From the NCBI GenBank assembly GCA_037349105.1, contig JAYJMM010000106.1, positions 2,294,001 through 2,358,000 of the forward strand: a stretch of DNA of 64,000 nucleotides, read 5' to 3'. How positions within the stretch are numbered: the stretch's first letter is position 1; the number at the start of each line of letters is the position of its first letter. This DNA is from Limnomonas spitsbergensis. Lineage: Eukaryota; Chlorophyta; Chlorophyceae; Chlamydomonadales. Below are positions 55,501 through 61,464 of the stretch, piece by piece. A model generated the notes under the pieces. It worked only from the letters and a program-made list of their open reading frames with translations. It searched no databases and was not told the origin of the DNA. Made by a program: the position numbers and the translations under genes.

Positions 55501-57265
55501 GCAACAGAGGCGACCATGCAACAGAGGCGACCATGCAAGATGCAACGACATGCAACCTGACGTGCAAGAAGCGACCATGTATAGCAGCAAGAGTGCAAGC
55601 ATATACAGCGCAAGCACGTGCAGCACCAAGAGTGCAAAAGCGAGCTTTCACCAGAGGTCGATTTTATTTGGAACTTGTCTGCCCTGCCAAGGGGTGGGAT
55701 CAACCTGGGGGAACCGAAAATTCGCTAAGAATTTTTTGTTTTGCCAATCCCGGCTTTGTTAGCGACCGACAGGCCAATTCTCGACATGCCCTGTTGGGCA
55801 AACTTCCGGGTCCCCTAAACCGACCCCCCCTTGCCCTGCCCTGCCCTGAACTTAAGGTCCAGGCCATGGGCGGTCGAGACGCCATCCGCGCCGTCCCGCT
55901 GGCGCCCATTGCCATGCCCGACACCCGCCATCCCGATGCCTCGTCCGACACTGCCACCTCGGAGCTGGTGCGCCAGGGCTTGTGGCAGGACGCACGGCGG
56001 AAAGCAGCTTGGGCGGGCCGGCCTTGGATAGCTGGCATGCCTGTGGAGGTGTTTGGTCCCTGGAGGGAGCCCTGGCCGCAGGTGAAGGAGGAGCACTGGG
56101 ACTAGCCTGGCCACTCTGGTAGGAGGACATGGCCACAGGTGACGGATGTTTCAGGTGATGGGGCACTGGGCGGGCCGGCCTTGGATAGCTGGCATGCCGA
56201 TGGAGGTGTTTGGTCCATGGAAGGAGCCATGGCCGCAGGTGAGGGAGGGGGGGGCCTTGGGACTAGCCTGGCCAACCAGGCAGATGTGGCCGCAAGTAAG
56301 GAGTGGGCCCTGAGACCAGCCTGGCCAATTAGAGAGATAGGGCTGCAGGGGGAGAACGTCTGGAGTTGAGGGTCCAGGGCATAGGGTACTGGCGGGCAGG
56401 CCCTGGATTGCTGTCATGTCGGTCCAGGTCATAGGGTACTGGGCGGGCAGGCCCTGGGTTGCTGTCATGTCGGTCCAGGTCATGGGGTACTGGGCGGACA
56501 GGCCCTGGATTGCTGTCATGTCGGTCCAGGGCATGGGGTACTGGGCGGGCAGGCCCTGGATTGCTTTCATGTCGGTCCAGGTCATAGGGTACTGGGCGGA
56601 CAGGCCCTGGATTGCTGTCATGTTGGTGTTTGGGCCCTGAAAGGTGCCGTTGCCAAAGGTGAAGTGGGGGGAGTGGAGCTGGCCTGGCCAACCAGAGAGG
56701 TAGGGCTGCCGGTGCAGAATGTCTCGAGTTGAGGGTTCAGGTGATGGGGCACTGGGCGGGCCGTCTTTATGATGCTGTCATGCCGCGGTGTTTGGGCCCT
56801 GAAAGGTGCCGTTGCCAAAGAGAGGATGCGGTACTGGGGCCAGCCTGGCCACTTGGCCAACCCACCTGGGAGATCTGGCCGCAGATGAAGAATGTTTTGA
56901 AAGTTGAAATTTGAAATGTTGGTCTGAGGCAATGGGCAGGCGGGCCTTGAACTGGGACCGGCCGCACCGCCTGCCAGTCAATGATGCTACACCTCTGGGC
57001 CATCCACAAGAAGGCTCGGCCGCGTGGGCGCCCAACTGTTCAGATGGGAGAAAAGAAAAACTACAAGGAAGAGGGAACACACTGCCTGCCAGTGCATCCG
57101 CATGCCCATGTGACTGGATGCCCATGCTTGCTGACACAGGCTGTCCGGGGCGACCCGGTGCGCAGCTTCGATGAGCTCTCTGCGGCACGCGGCGGGCTTG
57201 GACGTTTTCCTGGCTCCGAGGTCATGTCGTTGATCAAGCAGTTTGCTGGTGTGGCGTCTCCATAG
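40503..57265 (+). CDS. 2,3-bisphosphoglycerate-independent phosphoglycerate mutase, archaeal/plant ApgM type
   Basis: Twelve exons keep phase throughout: 40503-40638, 42316-42412, 44108-44233, 45797-45849, 47169-47211, 48230-48359, 49352-49498, 50958-51024, 51429-51799, 53105-53290, 55863-56081 and 57140-57265; 566 residues. The enzyme interconverts 3- and 2-phosphoglycerate in glycolysis and belongs to the alkaline phosphatase superfamily with two metals. Visible motifs: [10 protein letters not shown] (metal Asp17), [17 protein letters not shown] (catalytic Ser64), [58 protein letters not shown] (379-384), [10 protein letters not shown] (Asp427/His428), [11 protein letters not shown] and the C-terminal [11 protein letters not shown]. 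No transit peptide is seen, so probably cytosolic. It is longer than the roughly 400-500 expected because of an Ala/Gly insert in exon 9 and extra residues at the end of exon 11, whose donor is the least certain. Introns total about 15 kb and are mostly satellites, many derived from the splice junctions. Confidence 0.92.
40795..41510. repeat. Degenerate CCCATGCATATTGAACACC repeats (PGM intron 1)
   Basis: Words CACCCATGCATA, TTGAACACCCA and CCCAATCATACTGC recur every 19-40 bp. Blocks 40930-41050 and 41085-41190 repeat as longer units. Confidence 0.8.
41825..42145. repeat. CACTCAATGATCACTCTTCCAG repeat (PGM intron 1)
   Basis: About 14 copies of a 21-22-bp unit with variation in length. Confidence 0.85.
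42181..42330 (+). repeat. PGM exon 2 acceptor in three tandem copies
   Basis: CCTGATCGCAGCGGCTGGCC recurs at 55-bp spacing (CGCAG at 42201, 42256 and 42311). Only the third copy continues into the true exon (CTCAACGGCTTGATGGACCC); the first two run into CTCAAAAGTTTAAGC. Confidence 0.9.
42380..43490 (+). repeat. PGM exon 2 donor junction amplified about 16 times in intron 2
   Basis: The true end CACATGTCTATCTTTGGCTA CGACCCTCGCAA|GTGGGTTAGGG is followed by copies every 60-85 bp, most keeping CTCTTTGGCTA, GACCCTCGC and GTGGGTTAGG. Between them lie GGGTTTAGGGTT tracts that resemble plant telomere repeat. Confidence 0.9.
43515..44115 (+). repeat. PGM exon 3 acceptor amplified about seven times in intron 2
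   Basis: Units of about 75 bp carry CCCGCTGTACCCGGATGCAG|CTTCTATGGAAT. The true exon is the last, reading CTTCTATCGTGGTCGAGGGG. Confidence 0.88.
44234..45635. other. PGM intron 3, mostly unique
   Basis: No gene. Contains a short CCCTAAACCCTAAACCCTGA tract at about 44816-44842 and a 36-bp segment near 45356-45392 (CTGTGGGTGGTCGCGTCAAC) also found at about 30704-30741. Confidence 0.5.
45640..45710. repeat. ATCTCGTGTAG short tandem repeat
   Basis: About five 15-bp units just upstream of PGM exon 4. Confidence 0.8.
45840..46360 (+). repeat. PGM exon 4 donor junction amplified in intron 4
   Basis: The true junction AGCTGGATG|GTAAGGTGGG is followed by about eight copies of GCTGGATGGTGAGGGGTGTG plus a G-rich stretch, period roughly 40-50 bp. 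The exon-derived GCTGGATG and a donor-like GGTGAGG persist in most copies. Confidence 0.9.
46380..46600. repeat. G-rich repeats in PGM intron 4
   Basis: Three units with GAGCTAGGTGTTGAGGGCTG and a poly-G run of about 20 near 46490. Confidence 0.75.
46765..46905. repeat. About 41-bp repeat in PGM intron 4
   Basis: AACCTGTGCCGTATCGCGCT then TACTTGGTATTATAATCATG, two full and two decayed copies. Confidence 0.85.
47000..47060. repeat. 61-bp interrupted palindrome
   Basis: CTGCTTACGGCT (47000-47011) pairs with AGCCGTAAGCAG (47049-47060). Inside, GCCCAAGCAGC pairs with GCTGCTTGGG. It can form an extended hairpin in PGM intron 4. Confidence 0.7.
47750..48182 (+). repeat. Two decayed copies of PGM exon 6
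   Basis: Copy 1 (47750-47848) and copy 2 (47890-47941 plus 48131-48182) repeat the acceptor and first 90 bp of exon 6 (ACACCGTTGCGGCGTATGCA, ACGCCGTCTCC, CTGAAGGACAAC) but carry changes that break the frame. Copy 2 is split by the MITE at 47942-48130. Confidence 0.85.
47942..48130 (+). mobile_element. hAT-like MITE, copy 2, inside a duplicated exon
   Basis: Starts CAGTTTCCTTTTTTCTTG and ends ATAAGCATG. The flanks ACCGGGCT and CCCGGGCC are a diverged 8-bp duplication. The interior matches the 14370-14559 copy (TGATCCCAATCGGGCCTTTG). The interrupted sequence is recognisable exon 6 DNA, which proves insertion. Confidence 0.8.
48380..49075. repeat. 12-bp satellite, about 57 copies (PGM intron 6)
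   Basis: The unit ATGCGCCATCCC with CACC, TGCC and CAGCC variants. Being a multiple of three, it keeps five frames open for 200-300 codons, which mimic repetitive proteins. Confidence 0.92.
49627..49765. repeat. Possible degenerate hAT-like MITE copy
   Basis: Starts CAGTGTTTCCTTG. Its interior (GGCCTGACTGGGGCCCAACC, CATGGGGCC) resembles the reversed core at 57300-57400, but the far end is unclear. Confidence 0.35.
49815..50340. repeat. CTCTGGATCTGCTCTGGACT repeats (PGM intron 7)
   Basis: About 25 irregular units mixing CTCTGGATCTG, CTGGACTCACTCTGCATCAG and CTATAGATATACTCTG, with repeated blocks of about 100 bp. Confidence 0.85.
50520..50975 (+). repeat. PGM exon 8 acceptor region in three copies
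   Basis: CAG|GTACCCATATTGCAGGAGCTGCAC (about 50537), CAG|GTGCCTAGCTTCGAAGAGCT (about 50839) and the true CAG|GTACCCAGCTTCCAGGAGCT (50958). A six-copy 12-bp repeat AAATATGTGTTG lies at 50593-50665. Confidence 0.85.
51084..51260. repeat. Dispersed repeat R3, copy 1
   Basis: Matches 58392-58573: GCTGGGCCCTGCTGAGCGCT, then AGCTCAATTCTAGCTACCAT, GCACAGCCAGGAC, GGTGCAGCCATGCT, GGGGGAGAGA and TCGTGTGGC. It lies in PGM intron 8. Confidence 0.75.
51310..51445 (+). repeat. PGM exon 9 acceptor duplicated
   Basis: GTTTGCCTCACCAG|GACTGG and GGCATGGA-CTCCT occur at about 51314 and again at 51415, the second being the true exon. Confidence 0.85.
52320..53160 (+). repeat. PGM exon 10 acceptor and start in about six copies
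   Basis: Decayed copies near 52465, 52603, 52705, 52827 and 52966 precede the true exon at 53105. Each keeps parts of CAGGT-GGTTCCAGGA, GCCGTTGACAAGATGGTGGC and TCAG-TGGTGC, and is separated by AACCTGAAACCAGAAATGTG. Confidence 0.88.
52758..52793. repeat. Perfect 15-bp hairpin in PGM intron 9
   Basis: TTCGTATATCACTCA and TGAGTGATATACGAA flank a 6-nt loop. Confidence 0.8.
53205..53400 (+). repeat. PGM exon 10 3' end copied into intron 10
   Basis: The true exon end (GGAGACCACTCCACG, CATGAGCCTGTTCCG, ATTGCGCACATCCGGCATGT) recurs in part at 53318-53395, with a short extra ATTGCCATTGTGCAC copy. Confidence 0.88.
53505..55620. repeat. 62-bp satellite, more than 30 copies (PGM intron 10)
   Basis: Unit AACAGAGGCGACCATGCAAC, GTGCAAGAAGCGACCATGCA, TAGCAACAAGAGTGCTAGCG, GC. 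A recurring compound variant (ACAGAGGCGACCATGCAAGA, TGCAACGACATGCAACCTGA) appears at about 54225, 54390, 54680, 54845, 55005 and 55520, showing higher-order amplification. Confidence 0.9.
56000..56260 (+). repeat. PGM exon 11 3' end duplicated
   Basis: GGGCGGGCCGGCCTTGGATA, GCTGGCATGCC, TGGAGGTGTTTGGTCC and CATGGCCGCAG|GTGA of the true exon end repeat about 155 bp later (56168-56245), with weaker copies further on. Confidence 0.85.
56370..56650. repeat. About 52-bp repeat in PGM intron 11
   Basis: GGTACTGGGCGGGCAGGCCC, TGGATTGCTGTCATGTCGGT and CCAGGTCATAG, about five copies with GGCGGACAGG variants. Confidence 0.85.
56975..57075 (+). mobile_element. SINE-like element with A/G-rich tail (PGM intron 11)
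   Basis: Head CTACACCTCTGGGCC and CTCGGCCGCGTGGGCGCCCA, then ACTGTTCAGATGGGAGAAAA and a purine tail to about 57075. It shows the family layout in plus orientation. Confidence 0.6.
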
Positions 57266-57270
57266 AGCGG

Positions 57271-57450
57271 CAGTGTTACTTTTTCCGGCTACAAGGCCAC
57301 TTCCTGCGGCATCTAAAGGCCCGATTGGGACCAAATCTGGACCGGCCTACGACTGGTAGCTAAAGTAGCATGGCTGGCCACAAACGGGGCCTTTGGCCGG
57401 AGGTTGGAGTGTAGCTGATATGTAGCTGAGACACGAAAAAATAGAAACTG
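57271..57450 (-). mobile_element. hAT-like MITE, copy 3, just after the PGM stop codon
   Basis: Ends CAGTGTTACTTTTTCCGG and, on the other strand, CAGTTTCTATTTTTTCGTG. Flanks AGAGCGGC (57264-57271) and ACAGCGGC (57451-57458) agree at 7 of 8 bases. It lies in the 3' untranslated region, beginning a few bases beyond the TAG at 57263-57265. Confidence 0.72.
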
Positions 57451-57865
57451 ACAGCGGCCCATGAGATGGCGTCAGTTATTAACGGTGCACCCCCGCTATG
57501 GCATGAGAAGTGTCTCATTCGATTTTCTGAACTGTATCGCGGAAATAAATCACACGCAGTTATTGATTTAAATCGTTTAAAAAAGCTGCTTCCGGCAGAA
57601 ATAGATACAAATTAAATCAGTTGTTTAAGACGGCTTCAAATTGCCTTCGTTGCTTATAAGGTGCCTCCAGCTGACAGCTATGCTTGATTAAAAACCTTGC
57701 AGTGCCCCCTGGTCCCCCATGGACTGAAAATCTGGCATCATACCATCACAGGTACTTACCGGCATCAGTACAAATTCATAACCGTATGTTCCCGGTAATT
57801 CAGGACCACACCAGTATTCATTTTCGGAACATACCGTTCTTATATCCTACACCATGTTATATGTC

Positions 57866-58260
57866 AATGCCGTTACACCTCTGGACCTCAAAAAGGCTTG
57901 GCCCGCGCGGGTGCCTAACTATTATATGTTTAAGTCGTAGGGGTGTGGGGGTGGTCCCAGCAATGAGCTTGTTGTACTTTTGAAAAGCTTGCACGCTGAT
58001 ATGCCAATTTCATGTTGTTAGTGACTATTCGATGAAATTTGTGGTCCTGTCACACAAGTGAAGGACATTACACCTCTGGGCCCTGCTCAAAAAAGCTCGG
58101 CCGCGTGGGCGCCTAACCTAAGGGTGATCCTGTCACACAAGTGATCCTCCCTTTGGATTCAAATTCTGTCACGTAGACATGTCAATGACGTTACACCTCT
58201 GGGCCCTGCTCAACTAAAAAAGGCTCCACCGCATGGGCGCCTAACTGATTCAGCCATGTA
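57866..58260 (+). repeat. Cluster of three SINE-like heads
   Basis: Copies at 57868-57924, 58066-58122 and 58185-58241 share (G)TTACACCTCTGGGCCCTGCT, a short A run, GCTCGGCCGCGTGGGCGCCT and AAC. None has a long tail. Confidence 0.8.
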
Positions 58261-58391
58261 GTAATGTAGTTATGTAGCTCTTGTAGATGCAGGTCCTATG
58301 CGCCCCTTCTTCCCTCCTCTTTAGGTCCAACCAGACTGGTGAACGCCAGCGCAGCTAAGCCTTCCTCATCAGGGCCTAGTTAAGAACGGTG

Positions 58392-58573
58392 CATACTCGC
58401 TGGGCTCTGCTGAACGCTCGGCCGCGTGGGGCTGGAAGGGAATAACTGAGCTCAATTCCAGCTACCATGCACAGCCAGGACGATGGTGCAGCCATGCTCC
58501 CCTCCTATTTGATACATAAAGATACACATGGAACCCGGCGATCTAGACAGGGGGAGAGAGAAGCTCGTGTGGC
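58392..58573. repeat. Dispersed repeat R3, copy 2
   Basis: Partner of 51084-51260 in the same orientation, starting GCTGGGCTCTGCTGAACGCT. Confidence 0.75.
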
Positions 58574-58763
58574 AGGGCCCACATCAGGGGCTAGTGTATG
58601 GCTATTGACATGCGACGTTTGGCAGCCCACAGACCAGTATCCTGACAGGTTTTGCAGGGCCCATTTGAGAGCACACCATATCTCCCTTGGGGACAGATTG
58701 AGGGCTGCTTGCAAGCCGCTACGAGGCCCACTAGGAACTAACCTTCAAATGGACGGACATAAT

Positions 58764-58835
58764 TGTTCTTTGGGCGCCCAAGCGGCTGAGCCTTTTTGAG
58801 CAGGGCCCAAACACCCTGGGAGGTGTAACGTCATG
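58764..58835 (-). repeat. SINE-like head, minus orientation
   Basis: GGGCGCCCAAGCGGCTGAGC ... TGAGCAGGGCCC ... GAGGTGTAACGTCATGAAC. Confidence 0.75.
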
Positions 58836-59124
58836 AACTTGATCCATACGGCTGCGGCGTCTAGCTGAAGTCTCCCATCTCAAACGGCGATGGGTATGCC
58901 TTTCACATGTGGGCCATCTGTTGATCAAAGACTAAATTGACCTAAAATTGAATTGCTGTGGCTGTTTCCTAAAACGAGCTGCATCTAAAGTTCTACACCC
59001 GTTTTCTGGCAGATGCTGTGCAGCACTGTTTACGATGAATTATGATGCCCATGATACCTAGCGTACAGGACCTTAATTTCTCCATCTTTCTGGTCTACGC
59101 TGCTGGGACCTTTGAATTAAGTGA

Positions 59125-59340
59125 ATGGGGTAACACCTCTGGGCCCTGCTAAAAAAATGCTCGGCCGCGTGGGCGCCTAACTAACGAGAAACAAGTGTAT
59201 TGGGTGGATGCTGCAACATAAGCAGTACCGATGTCGTAGAGTACACGATTTTCATGATGCAGAGAGCACGGTCATCAAGTCAACGACATTACACCCCTGG
59301 GCCCTGCTTGAAAAGCAAGGCCGCGTGGGTGCCCAACTGC
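59125..59340 (+). repeat. Two further SINE-like heads
   Basis: 59128-59182 (TAACACCTCTGGGCCCTGCT) and 59282-59338 (CATTACACCCCTGGGCCCTG), each ending GCGTGGG-GCC-AACT. Confidence 0.78.
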
Positions 59341-59806
59341 CACGGTCATCAAGTCAATCTGTTAATACACACGCTGTGGTGAGTCCAGGCAAGTAAAGCC
59401 AATCGTGCGTATTCTGCATAAAGGACTGCGCACTCAGGAAAAGAAATGTTCAATACGAATAACCCCTGAAATAAATAACGACAAGCAAAAGTGGAAGGGG
59501 GAGACAGCCTAGTATTCAGTGTATGAGGCAGGGCATTATGACGCATGATGTGTGCAGAACCTGGCAGAGCTCTTTCACCAGCCATGCCCCAACCCAGGGG
59601 CCCAAACCTAACAAGTAGGATACATGCACCTGCATAGTTCATCGATTTCTGCATTCTGCTTAGCCATGAAAAGGCAACTGAGTGAGGCCTGTGGAGAGTA
59701 GATGACATTGTATGGCCTGTAGTGATTGGCTTTCAGAAATGAGGGGCGTTCAAAAACACCAGTTTGAGAGAGGAAGTGCATGCTCTCTGTAATTGCAATT
59801 AGTGGC

Positions 59807-60217
59807 CTAGACCTCAGCTGACTCTCCATCCTTCTTGGTCTTCTTGGGCATGAGGACGGAGTGGATGTTGGGAAGCACGCCTCCTGACGCGATGGTTACG
59901 GTGCCTAATAGCTTGCTCAGCTCCTCATCGTTGCGGATTGCCAGTTGGATGTGGCGAGGGATGATACGATTCTTCTTGTTGTCGCGGGCAGCATTGCCGG
60001 CCAGCTCCAGCACCTCAGCCGCGATGTACTCGAGCACTGCAGCCAGGTAGACGGGGGCACCAGCTCCGATACGTTCAGCGTACTTGCCCTTCTTCAAGTA
60101 GCGGGCTACACGGCCCACGGGGAACTGCAAGCCGGCCTTGGCACTGCGCGATACAGCCTTCTTGCCTCCTGCGGACTTGCCGCGGCCACCACCAGCGGAT
60201 GCTGTCTTGCCTGCCAT
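59807..60217 (-). CDS. Histone H2A
   Basis: An intronless 136-residue frame starting [20 protein letters not shown]. The histone fold is complete: [76 protein letters not shown] and [13 protein letters not shown]. Acidic-patch residues ([20 protein letters not shown]) are present. The C-terminal tail KKDGESAEV lacks an SQ-[ED]-hydrophobic end, so this is not H2A.X; it also lacks H2A.Z signatures. The Met at 60217 is chosen over an upstream Met (60250) because MAGK is the family start. It forms the nucleosome core with H2B and is transcribed divergently from the H2B gene. Confidence 0.97.
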   Translation of the reverse strand: MAGKTASAGGGRGKSAGGKKAVSRSAKAGLQFPVGRVARYLKKGKYAERIGAGAPVYLAAVLEYIAAEVLELAGNAARDNKKNRIIPRHIQLAIRNDEELSKLLGTVTIASGGVLPNIHSVLMPKKTKKDGESAEV

Positions 60218-60421
60218 GTCGTAAAAATTCTGAATCAGATTCAGAGACACGCTCCTTCAAATTGACGATTGGTGCATAACCTGTACCATCGATCGGATCA
60301 ACAGACCCATACTTCGGAGCAACTGCTCTGTTGATCCGGGCATGTCGCTGACCCATAAAGTAGGCGAGTAGACGTCATGGATAGTAGCTAATTTCAAAAA
60401 TATCAACACTAATTATTCGCA
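60218..60421. promoter_or_regulatory. Shared bidirectional H2A/H2B promoter
   Basis: A 204-bp gap between divergent starts. It contains an exact inverted repeat CGGATCAACAG (60294-60304) and CTGTTGATCCG (60328-60338), an ATTGG (inverse CCAAT) at 60268-60272, and ACGTCA (60372-60377), the plant histone-gene hexamer bound by bZIP factors. The symmetric layout fits coordinated S-phase expression of both partners. Confidence 0.7.
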
Positions 60422-60873
60422 ATGGCACCCAAAGCTGCAGAGAAGGTAAGATACTACATGCGTTCAATGCATCGACCAGCTCGCCGAGGGCAATCGAATT
60501 TTGCTAAATGTGATGCATTTCATTTTCACAGGCTCCCGCTAAGAAGGCTGCTCCCCCCAAGAGCGCCGAGTCAAAGAAGAAGAAAAAAATCGCAAAGGCG
60601 GAGACCTACAAGGTCTACATTTACAAGGTACTCAAGCAGGTGCACCCTGACACTGGCATCAGCTCGAAGGCCATGGGCATCATGAACTCGTTCATCAACG
60701 ACATCTTCGACAAGATGGCGACCGAGGCTGCCCGTCTCGCTCTGTACAACAAGAAGCCTACCGTGACTTCGCGTGAGATCCAGACGGCCATCCGCCTCAT
60801 CCTTCCTGGAGAGCTGGCTAAGCACGCCGTGTCAGAGGGCACCAAGGCTGTCACCAAGTTCACTGCCGTGTAA
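60422..60873 (+). CDS. Histone H2B
   Basis: Exon 1, 60422-60445, codes for [14 protein letters not shown] donor and TTTTCACAG acceptor remove an 86-bp intron, and exon 2, 60532-60873, completes 121 residues. The N-tail is Lys/Ala/Pro-rich ([10 protein letters not shown]). The fold reads [80 protein letters not shown] and TKFTAV. The C-terminal Lys in EGTKAVTKF is the conserved ubiquitylation region. The tail is shorter than in land plants. An intron right after the eighth codon is unusual for a replication-dependent histone gene. Confidence 0.97.
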
Positions 60874-61464
60874 AGCCGTCTGAAGAAACTTTCCTCCCCA
60901 TCGTACATACTCCACGCTTCAACATAACCGGTGTTTTTAAACACCACCACTGACCTTTCAGTATCTGAATGCCACGCTTCAGCGCATTCTGTCTCGTGCC
61001 GAACCGATGATGTTGTGTAGCTGTCAGGTTGACCGTGCTGTCAACATGATAAATGGCTCATGAGTCGCTAACCGTCTCGCGCCAGAGCGATTGAAACATG
61101 ACATTATCCAGCTTACAATTTTTGTTCACCTGCTAAGCCCACATAGGAAATTAGTAATCCGAACATGATAAGCACCATTGTTAATTCAAATGTAAGTCAC
61201 AGTCTGCATCATGTACACGATATTTCCTAGGCTTGTTCTTTTACAGTGGACCATCACCCACAGTGAACTGGTTCGCACAGCAAACCCAGTGCTACCTGAA
61301 GAGCTCTCTAATCTGGTACACAGCCCATAGACGGCCCTTAACTTAGGCGCCCACGCAGCCGAGCCTTTTTGAACAGGGCCCAGAGATGTAACGTCACTAA
61401 CAGCCTTAAGACGGCAGAGACTGTTTGGTAGGCATCATTCGCATGCGCTCTCTCCAGCTCGTCT
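60874..61464. other. Convergent 3' region of H2B and 6PGDH
   Basis: No gene. Contains the H2B 3' untranslated region and a SINE-like head in minus orientation at 61346-61400 (TTAGGCGCCCACGCAGCCGA ... CAGGGCCCAGAGATGTAACG) that ends close to the 6PGDH stop codon. Confidence 0.6.

Noticed and set aside
60218..60250. Upstream Met for H2A at 60250 ([11 protein letters not shown])
   Set aside because: Histone H2A starts at M-A/S-G-K. The extra residues have no counterpart in the family.
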